The notes beneath the pieces were generated by a model. The model was not told the DNA's origin. It did no database searches and saw only the letters and a list, made by a program, of their open reading frames with translations. Below, in pieces: positions 9,955 through 16,689 of a stretch of 20,555 bases of DNA. A program made the translations under genes and the position numbers. The stretch spans positions 1-20,555 of the forward strand of contig JAMQCK010000531.1 of assembly GCA_024196135.1 (NCBI GenBank), read 5' to 3'. This DNA comes from Pleurotus ostreatus/Saccharomyces cerevisiae fusant. Taxonomy: Eukaryota; Opisthokonta. Positions within the stretch are counted from its first letter, which is position 1, and every line of letters begins with the position of its first letter.

Positions 9955-12426
9955 CTAGGGGTTGGGGTCTTTCTGCTTCCCCTTCGCGCGATCGCTCTTG
10001 TCGGCGCTGTCCTGGTCCGTCTTGACGTCGTCGAGCTTGCGATCCTCCATCTCCACGTCCTCCAGGGCGGTAGGCGGCGCTTGCGACGGCCCGGGAGCTG
10101 AAAGCTCGACCTGGGCGGACGCGATTGAAGCCGCGCCTGTCTCGATGGAGGGACCGGGCACGGCCTCAGCTGGCGCATCGTCCGCCTCCGCCATCTCCGC
10201 GTCCTCGTCCTCGGCGGCCAATCCGACGCGCGGCCACGGCGCGATGGGAATGCCGTTGGGTTGACCGAACTGTCGGTACTCGTCCAGCGTTGGCTGCCGG
10301 CTCGAGTAGAAGTTCGGGTCAGCTAAGAAGCTTCCCGTTCCCGTACTCGGACCGGTGTGGACGAGGAGGGGCTGCCCGTGCCCAGGCAGACGAGGCCATG
10401 CATACGACACACTGAGATCTCCAGGTACCTGCGAGAAGATGGTTGGTCCCGGTAGTCCAATAGGCCACCGACCATTGGCTGCCACGATCAGGTCGCGCAG
10501 CCTCTGGTACAGCGTCATGGAGTCGCCGGTGTCGTCTACGCCGTATACCACGTTGTCCCACAACAGCTGCACCACGAAGGGTAGCATGTCATTGAACTCG
10601 GCCGACGAGATGCCGACTGCCGTGAAGAACCTCACGACGCGCTCAGGCGAGACGGGTCCATCCGCGCCCTCCAGGCGTTCCCAGCGTCGCAGGATACGAG
10701 GTGTCCGGTCCGCCTGCCCCGAAAGGCCTAGGTGGTCCTGGTACGACCTGTACCCCGGCGTGCCAGCACCCGGAGTGGGGGACTCCGTTACGATGCGCGC
10801 AATGGCCATAGCCATCTCGGTGATGAAGTTGAAGTGGTCGTCGGCGGCGGCGTTGGAGTACATGTCGCTGTGCAGCGGCAACATCCTTCGCAGGGTGATG
10901 CGCGTCCGCACTTGCGACACGGCGACTCCGCGGCGGTTGTTGTGGTCGGGGACGTTGAAGACTAAGATGCCGCGGGGCTGGACCATCGACTCTTGGAGGG
11001 CGTATGCAAGGTGCAGGCCAAGTCCATCGTCGTCGTCTGGCGCGCGGCGGTGGCCCTTCGAGCGCACGCCAGGAGCGCGGGGCAACACGACGAAGTCGGC
11101 AATGGCGCGCTGGTAGGGGGTCCTGTTCTTCTTCTTGATCATGTTCGCGTTCTCACCCCGGGTGGTGAGATCATTGAAGACCCACTGCACCGGGTTGACT
11201 CCGTTCGCATGAGGTTGGAAGCGCAGGAGGAGGCGCTCGATGAGGTGGATGCGGTCTCGGAGGAAGGAAGCCACATCATCAGCCACCGGTGCGTGCGGCG
11301 ACCGAATCTGCGGCTCCCCCACTCCTCGACGAGCACGGGCTTGATGCATTGCCGCGAGGGCGGCGGCGTTCATGGGCGGCTCGTCAGAGGCGTTGCTGAT
11401 GTCGGAGCCGTTATCGGACGCCTGATCATCGGGGACACCCTGAGTTGTGGGTCCGGGAGTAGCAGAGTACTCCCCCCATCCCAGGAAGTCCGCCGGTGCG
11501 GGCGGAAGGGTGACGGCGGAGGTTGATGCGACGGGCGTCGGCTCAGGTTCGACCTCGCGCTGCTTGCCCTTGGAGCTCGCAGCGCTGGTTGACGCCTGAA
11601 CACTGGCGCTCGTGGAGGGGGCTGGATGGCGCTCAGGCCCTTGGCGCTGCGGCTCGCGTCGCTCCGATCGTGAGTGGTTGTCGCGGGGCTCCCGCCGACT
11701 GCCATCGTACCGATCGTCGCGGAGGAGTTGGCGCGGGGGCTCATATGGCGCGCTTGCCGCTCTCCATTCGTCGGAGAGACCGCGTTTGCGCGGCGGCGGT
11801 GATCGTCGTCGGGGAGGAGAACGGTCGCGGCGATCGCGGTCGCGATAGTCCCAGTAGGGCTCATCGCGATACCGCGCACCGCGACTGTACCCGAAGGACG
11901 GCGCTGGCGGTTGGTCGGGGACGGTGCGTGCTCGGTCGAGTTCGCGCCGTGCCCTCTCCTCATTCCTGCGACTGTCCTCGAGCTGGCGTTGAAGATTGCG
12001 AATCTCCTCCTCTCGAGCTGATGCCCGTGCGTTCGCGGTGTCCAGTTGCCGTCGGAGAGCGTCGAGTTCTTGTTGGTCGCGTCGGGCAGCCATTTGCTCG
12101 GCCAGTTCGCGCTTAGCCTTCTCGACCGACGGGTTATTGCGTAGTCCTTCGTCGACGACGTGATCTCTATGCCGACGGCATATCGAGCACTCGCATCCGA
12201 TGGACCCTACAAAGCAGCGAGCGGTGAAGTCGTAGGAGCTGGGCCCGCGGCGCGAATCATCGCGTCGCGAGTTTCCTGCTTCTCTTCCTCTTCCGCCCAC
12301 TCTCCCTCCCCCTCGCGACGCATTAGGGGGTGCGTCGCGCATGTCGACATCATCGTCCTCGTTTCGATACCCATCATCGTAGATGGGCACGTCGCGAGAA
12401 CGTGAAGGAGGTCGGGAAGCGGTCAT
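9955..12426 (-). CDS. ORF3 of the gypsy element, 823 aa, unknown function, env position
   Basis: The first ATG is at 12426 (MTASRPPSRS), in a good AAG-ATG context. The frame is open further upstream to a TGA at 12559 but without another ATG. Order of regions: a disordered acidic then Arg/Gly-rich N-terminus (1-65); a Cys/His cluster C71, C78, C80, C83, H86, H89 that could bind zinc; a heptad-like coiled coil (about 95-168); an Arg/Asp/Pro/Ser RS-like tract (YRDRDRRDRSPPRRRSPPPR) and more low-complexity sequence to about 385; a globular region from about 385 to 700 (SFLRDRIHLIERLLLRF, VNPVQWVFNDL, ISSAEFNDMLPFVVQLLWDN); and an acidic tail. No membrane segment is seen in this frame, so it is not an envelope protein. 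I recognise no known family. Nucleic-acid binding or a gag-like accessory role is inference from composition. It lies downstream of pol in the same frame. Confidence 0.82.
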   Translation of the reverse strand: MTASRPPSRSRDVPIYDDGYRNEDDDVDMRDAPPNASRGGGRVGGRGREAGNSRRDDSRRGPSSYDFTARCFVGSIGCECSICRRHRDHVVDEGLRNNPSVEKAKRELAEQMAARRDQQELDALRRQLDTANARASAREEEIRNLQRQLEDSRRNEERARRELDRARTVPDQPPAPSFGYSRGARYRDEPYWDYRDRDRRDRSPPRRRSPPPRKRGLSDEWRAASAPYEPPRQLLRDDRYDGSRREPRDNHSRSERREPQRQGPERHPAPSTSASVQASTSAASSKGKQREVEPEPTPVASTSAVTLPPAPADFLGWGEYSATPGPTTQGVPDDQASDNGSDISNASDEPPMNAAALAAMHQARARRGVGEPQIRSPHAPVADDVASFLRDRIHLIERLLLRFQPHANGVNPVQWVFNDLTTRGENANMIKKKNRTPYQRAIADFVVLPRAPGVRSKGHRRAPDDDDGLGLHLAYALQESMVQPRGILVFNVPDHNNRRGVAVSQVRTRITLRRMLPLHSDMYSNAAADDHFNFITEMAMAIARIVTESPTPGAGTPGYRSYQDHLGLSGQADRTPRILRRWERLEGADGPVSPERVVRFFTAVGISSAEFNDMLPFVVQLLWDNVVYGVDDTGDSMTLYQRLRDLIVAANGRWPIGLPGPTIFSQVPGDLSVSYAWPRLPGHGQPLLVHTGPSTGTGSFLADPNFYSSRQPTLDEYRQFGQPNGIPIAPWPRVGLAAEDEDAEMAEADDAPAEAVPGPSIETGAASIASAQVELSAPGPSQAPPTALEDVEMEDRKLDDVKTDQDSADKSDRAKGKQKDPNP

Positions 12427-12606
12427 CTTGAGGGCGGCGGCGTGTGTCGGCGGAGCGAGTGAAGTGAGCGTAGCAATTAGGAGAGATGATGTAAGCGAAA
12501 TGATGGTGAGGACGCCGAAGCCGGCAATTTCCGACAACTGTACAGCTGCCGGCGCGGGTCATCGACGCGTGAATGCTCGTGACGACCGCGTGGCTGTGAA
12601 GTTGAA
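12427..12606 (-). other. pol-ORF3 spacer with pyrimidine-rich leader
   Basis: The 180 bases between the pol TAG (12607-12609) and the ORF3 ATG contain one more in-frame TGA (12559-12561). In element orientation the part just before the ATG is rich in C and T, with a CTAAT branch-point-like motif. A splice-acceptor-like TGTACAG ends at 12538. The stretch could be a CT-rich core promoter or a 3' splice region for a subgenomic ORF3 mRNA. If the frame after 12538 were translated, it would add a hydrophobic segment (GFGVLTIISLTSSLLIATL). There is no evidence here which is right. Confidence 0.4.
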
Positions 12607-15600
12607 CTACTCGCGTGCCAATCGTGGTCGACCCACGCGGCGGTTGGCCTTGCGTTGTCGGACAGGCCGATTCCCCGGCAAGTCCTCCCAACGCTCCACG
12701 CCCTGCAGCGTAAGATAGTCGTCGAGGGCCGTCAGGTCCTTGACGTTCTCGTACGGCTCCTCAGTCGCATCGCCCATCTCCCACTCGACGGTGAACAGGA
12801 TTTGTCCAGCCTCCCATCGATGGGATTTGATGCGGTCGACCAAGAATTCGGCGTTGTTGGGCGCGCCGAAGTCGTAGTGTCGCACGAAGTCGCGTTGAGG
12901 GAATAGAGCGTCATTGTTGGCTTGGTGCGGTCGCAGTAGCGAGACGTGGAATACTGGGTGAATACGCCGAGCCGCGAGTGCGTCAGGTAATTCGACCTCG
13001 TACGTGGACGTCTCGGGGAAGGCGCGGACCACCTTGTAAGGGCCCACGAACCTTGGTAGTAGCTTGGTCGCCCTGCCCTTAGGCAAATTGAGGTTCTTCG
13101 TGGACAGGTAGACCAACGACCCTTCGTCGATGCTCGGTTCTTCACGGCGGCGTGCATTCGCATAATGCCGCTGGAATACGCGAGCCTCGATGATGGCGTC
13201 GTGGGCGTCCGCGAGGTTCTGAAGGGCTTGGAGTGCGAAGTCGCGGAGACCTTTTGGCGGCTCCTCTTGTGCTCGGAGCTCGGCGATCATCGAGGGCATG
13301 TACCCATAGTTCAGCTCGAACGGCGCGAAGCCGGTGGCGCTGCTGACGCTCGCGTTGATGGCGAATTCCACCAGCGGCAGCCGCTGAACCCAGTCGCGTT
13401 GGTCCGGTCGCACGAAGGTACGCAGGATCTGCGCGACGGATCGATTCGCGCGCTCGGTCTGTCCATCGGTCTGGGGATGGAACGACGTCGACATCAAGAG
13501 CTTGGCTCCCAGTAATCGATGCAGTTCCCTCCACCAGGCCGAGGTGAACTTAGAGTCGCGATCGCTGATGAGCGACGAGGGCAATCCGTGTAGTCGAACG
13601 ATGTCGCGAAGGTAGATCCAGGACAATTCAGACGCCCTTGTGTTGGTCCGTATGGGTATGAGGTGCACCATGGACGTCATACGGCAGATGACGACCCATA
13701 GGTAGTTAAAGCCTTGGCTCTCGGGGAACGGGCCTATGAAGTCCGATCCAACCGAGTCCCAGGGCTTCGTGGGTATCGGCAGGGAGTGCACCTTCCCAGA
13801 GGGTGCCGTATACACTCCTTTCGATGTATTGCATGGGACGCAGCTATCGCAGAACGCGTTCACGTCCTTGTAAATGCCGCTCCACCAATACCAGCGGCGA
13901 ATGTATTCCCCCGTTCGTTGAGGTCCAAAGTGCCCGACAGTCTGATGCGCCTGCTCTATCACGACCTGGCGCAACGTCTTGTCGACGAAGGATCCTTTCG
14001 GAACGTAGGTCACCCATTCGCGGTTGGCATTGCGCGCCCAGATGACACCCGATTTCACCTGGAAGTCCTTGTGGTCTTCCGGGTGTTCGAGTATCTTCTT
14101 AGCGAGGCCGTCGGACGCGTACGAAACCTTGATTGTCTTGACAAACTCCGAAAAGGAGTCGTTGACTTGCGCGCGTAAGTCTGGCCCACGAAGTACGGAG
14201 TCGACCACAGTCGGGTCGTCAGTCGGCTCGACGTGGTGGAACTCCCCCTCGGGCACAGGTTCGGCCTCCCGCTGCAGCACCTCAGCCTCCTCGTCACGGG
14301 GCTCTACCCGCTCGCGAGTTGCGAAGAGGTGGATGCTAGCTAGGAGTTCATCGACCCGACCGGTGGGCAGGTCGTCGCCTTCGGGGTCCAGGCGAACATC
14401 GGCATTGGCGAAGTCGTAGGGTGGCGTCACGTCCTCCCAAGTATCATTGAGATGATACCGGGATAGCGCGTCCGCCACCTTGTTGTCGAGACCGGGGATG
14501 TAGGATATGTCGAAGTTGAAGCGCGCCAAGTATTCCATCCATCGCGTTTGTCGTCCGGACAGCCGACTCTGCGTCTGGAAGAATTCGAGGGCGCGGTGGT
14601 CTGTCACAATGTGGATTCGGTGCCCAATGAGCTTATCTTCCCATTTCAGGAGCGCCTCCAAGATCGCGAGCGTCTCTTGTTCGAACGTGCGGTAGTTGCG
14701 TTGAGAGGACGTGAACTTCCGTGACATGAATCCCGCAGGGCGGCAGGTCTGCCACGTAGGTCCTTGGCCGTACATCGCGCCAACCCCAGCGGGAGACGCG
14801 TCGCAAATCACCCATATGGGCTCATCGCGCCGTGCATCGACGGGTCTGAGCACCGGCGTCTTCGCACATAAGTGCTTGATACGCTCGAAGCATCGTTCAT
14901 GGATGTCCCTCCAAAAGAACGTCTGCCCGTTGCGTACCATAGTACTCAATGGCGCGGTATAGAGCGCGACTTCCGGAAGGAATTGTGCTAGGTACTGGAC
15001 CAATCCTAGGAAGCGTTGGACGTCGCCGAAGTCGCGGGGGGTACGCCAGTTGCGAATGGCCGCCATCTTGTCGCCGTCCGCATGAAGCCCGAGGTTATCG
15101 ATGATATGTCCGAGGCAATCGACCCGCTCAGCGTATATGTCGACCTTGGAAGCCTTCATGTACAGCTGTGCGTCGCGGAGCTTGCCAAATATGATACGTA
15201 GATGCTCTTCGTGCTCCTCGATTGAGTCGCTGAACACGAAGATATCATCCAGGTACACATGGACGAAGCGGCCGATGCAGTCACGGAATACGTGCGTCAT
15301 GAGCCTCTGGAAGGTGGCTGGCGCGTTGCAGTCCCCTTGCTGCATCGTCTTGCTCACATACGTGCCGAACACCGTCGAGAACGCGGAATGAACCACGTCC
15401 CCTTCGACTATTCGTACCTGCTCGTATGCGTCGGACAAGTCAATCTTCGAGCGGTATTTTGCGCGAGCGACGTCCTGCCTGATCTGGTCCTGGTCTGGCA
15501 GTGGGGTGACGTCCTTGACGGTGTTGTCGTTACGCTTCCGACAGTCGATGACGGTGCGCAGCGATCCGTCCTTCTTCGGTATGCACAGCATAGGCGCAGC

Positions 15601-16575
15601 TTGTCGGACGCTCTTGGGTTCCCACCAGCCGGCGCGCATGTAGCGGTCGATCTTGTCCAGTAGCGGGGTCTTCAGCGAGTCGGCGCACCGCGGCAAGTGG
15701 TACTTGTACTCGAGAGTCGGGTTGATCAGCGGGATGGTATGGTTGACCTCACGCCAAGGTGGCATGGTCTCTGGCACCCCGCTCATCAAGTCCCTCTCGC
15801 TCTCCATCCACTGCTGTCGGAGTCGCGGAATGTCGTCGTCGGTATAGCGGGACTCTTGTCCCGCACCCTTCCCTTTGTTCGACGCGTGCACGTCCCGAGC
15901 CGCGTGCAAGCGCTCGCTTGGAACGAACTTCATGCCGTCACAAGGGTCAGGTACAGGAGCAGGGTCCTCGTAGCCCTCCGTCGAGAAATACGTAGCGAAG
16001 TCGTCGCAGAGATACACGAATTCTGGAGGCAGCTGATCGCGGCGGGCTTGAAGGCTTTCCACGAATACGTCCTTGGGCTGCGTTGACCCACGAATTTGTT
16101 CGCGACGCGCGAACTTGCGAGCCTTCTTCTGGAGGTAGTCCCACTTGCTAGGCGGGTCTGCTCGTCCTGGTTGAGGAGGACGGCCCCTCCACAGCCAGTC
16201 ATCACTTCCCGCCGTCGCTGCGTTGGAGGCCGGGACTCGGGCTGCTGAATCTGGCTGCTGTTGCGCGTCGCCTTCAGTCCGCCTCCTCGTCTCGTGGCGG
16301 TTATCAGATCGTGCGGTTCTGGGTCGGTCGAGCTCGTGGCGGTATTCCTCGAACTCGGCCTGGCTCATACACGCCGAATCTGACTCCCAGAGCTCCGGTG
16401 TGGCGTTGACTTGCTGCGGCGTGTCGTCCTCGAGGGTCTCTATCTTCGGTGTTCTCCTTCTTCTTGCTGGTTCTTCTCGTTGTTTTCTGTTCATTTTCGT
16501 CTGCTTGGGCATGTCGCGCTCGCGGATATACTCCTCGAACGCTTCGTTACTCATACAGGCCGAGTCCGTTTTCAT
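12607..16575 (-). CDS. pol: Pol polyprotein: reverse transcriptase, RNase H, integrase, divergent chromodomain
   Basis: There are 1322 residues from the first ATG, but the same frame is open back to the gag stop (16686), so the real N-terminus probably comes from readthrough. The reverse transcriptase (about 290-480) has SKIDLSDAYEQVRI and the catalytic YLDDIF (D443, D444). RNase H (about 585-700) shows CDASPAGVG (D592), FEQETLAILEAL and VTDHRALEFF, ending KVADALSR. Integrase has an H-H-C-C zinc site (HQTVGHFG to CDSCVPC) and the triad D945, D1005, E1041, which is the classical D,D(35)E spacing. Residues about 1240-1290 (AEFLVDRIKSHRW to TALDDYL) resemble a chromodomain, the module that steers chromoviruses to chromatin. 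The protein copies the genomic RNA into cDNA and inserts it. No protease lies in this part; it is on the gag side of the stop. No internal stop or frameshift is seen. Confidence 0.96.
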   Translation of the reverse strand: MKTDSACMSNEAFEEYIRERDMPKQTKMNRKQREEPARRRRTPKIETLEDDTPQQVNATPELWESDSACMSQAEFEEYRHELDRPRTARSDNRHETRRRTEGDAQQQPDSAARVPASNAATAGSDDWLWRGRPPQPGRADPPSKWDYLQKKARKFARREQIRGSTQPKDVFVESLQARRDQLPPEFVYLCDDFATYFSTEGYEDPAPVPDPCDGMKFVPSERLHAARDVHASNKGKGAGQESRYTDDDIPRLRQQWMESERDLMSGVPETMPPWREVNHTIPLINPTLEYKYHLPRCADSLKTPLLDKIDRYMRAGWWEPKSVRQAAPMLCIPKKDGSLRTVIDCRKRNDNTVKDVTPLPDQDQIRQDVARAKYRSKIDLSDAYEQVRIVEGDVVHSAFSTVFGTYVSKTMQQGDCNAPATFQRLMTHVFRDCIGRFVHVYLDDIFVFSDSIEEHEEHLRIIFGKLRDAQLYMKASKVDIYAERVDCLGHIIDNLGLHADGDKMAAIRNWRTPRDFGDVQRFLGLVQYLAQFLPEVALYTAPLSTMVRNGQTFFWRDIHERCFERIKHLCAKTPVLRPVDARRDEPIWVICDASPAGVGAMYGQGPTWQTCRPAGFMSRKFTSSQRNYRTFEQETLAILEALLKWEDKLIGHRIHIVTDHRALEFFQTQSRLSGRQTRWMEYLARFNFDISYIPGLDNKVADALSRYHLNDTWEDVTPPYDFANADVRLDPEGDDLPTGRVDELLASIHLFATRERVEPRDEEAEVLQREAEPVPEGEFHHVEPTDDPTVVDSVLRGPDLRAQVNDSFSEFVKTIKVSYASDGLAKKILEHPEDHKDFQVKSGVIWARNANREWVTYVPKGSFVDKTLRQVVIEQAHQTVGHFGPQRTGEYIRRWYWWSGIYKDVNAFCDSCVPCNTSKGVYTAPSGKVHSLPIPTKPWDSVGSDFIGPFPESQGFNYLWVVICRMTSMVHLIPIRTNTRASELSWIYLRDIVRLHGLPSSLISDRDSKFTSAWWRELHRLLGAKLLMSTSFHPQTDGQTERANRSVAQILRTFVRPDQRDWVQRLPLVEFAINASVSSATGFAPFELNYGYMPSMIAELRAQEEPPKGLRDFALQALQNLADAHDAIIEARVFQRHYANARRREEPSIDEGSLVYLSTKNLNLPKGRATKLLPRFVGPYKVVRAFPETSTYEVELPDALAARRIHPVFHVSLLRPHQANNDALFPQRDFVRHYDFGAPNNAEFLVDRIKSHRWEAGQILFTVEWEMGDATEEPYENVKDLTALDDYLTLQGVERWEDLPGNRPVRQRKANRRVGRPRLARE
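12695..12870 (-). other. Chromodomain-like C-terminus of integrase
   Basis: Segments EFLVDRIKSHRW, FTVEWEMG and EEPYENVKDLTALDDYL follow the chromodomain order. Normally this is an aromatic start, then a variant of YLVKWKGY, then W-E-P-x-x-N-L. Here the cage-type aromatic of the first strand is F, the W of the second strand is kept, and the third aromatic (usually in KGY) is missing. Recognition is by pattern only. Confidence 0.55.
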
Positions 16576-16675
16576 TAATTCTGGCGTGGCATTGACTTGC
16601 TGGAGGGTATCGTCTTCGACCTCCTCGATGTGCGGCTTGCGGGCTCGCAGTCCTACGACCTTGATCCCGCAAAGC
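16304..16675 (-). repeat. Tandem 186-bp duplication in the protease-RT linker
   Basis: The motif DDTxQQVNATPEL, then two variable residues, then DSACMSxxxFEEY, occurs twice, 62 residues apart: copy 1 about 16490-16675, copy 2 about 16304-16489. Copy 1 starts between the gag TGA and the pol ATG and runs into pol; copy 2 follows directly. Most nucleotide differences in the aligned motif are at third codon positions, which shows that both copies have been constrained as protein. Confidence 0.8.
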
Positions 16676-16689
16676 CGTTCACCAAGTCA
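16633..16689 (-). promoter_or_regulatory. Putative stop-codon readthrough signal at gag/pol junction
   Basis: On the element strand, gag ends GGA-GAT-TGA (stop at 16687-16689) and the next base is C (TGA CTT). Nine bases after the stop, an 11-bp stem starts: CGGCTT-T-GCGGG (16666-16677) pairs with CCCGCAAGCCG (16633-16643), with one bulged T and a 22-base loop. Gag and pol share the frame, so no shift is needed. UGA followed by C is a leaky context in eukaryotes, and stimulatory RNA structures at a spacing of about 8 bases are known from gammaretrovirus gag/pol readthrough. Sequence and pairing are seen; function is inferred. Confidence 0.6.

Noticed and set aside
10355..11116. Long plus-strand open frame within ORF3
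   Set aside because: It is antisense to an intact ORF, follows its codon phase, and encodes Arg/Ser-rich sequence with no domain. GC-rich coding DNA commonly gives such antisense frames.
9955..12537. ORF3 as an envelope glycoprotein starting with a signal peptide
   Set aside because: The hydrophobic segment lies before the first ATG and would need a TTG start or splicing. No transmembrane anchor is present later, and the body is Arg-rich with a coiled coil, unlike env.
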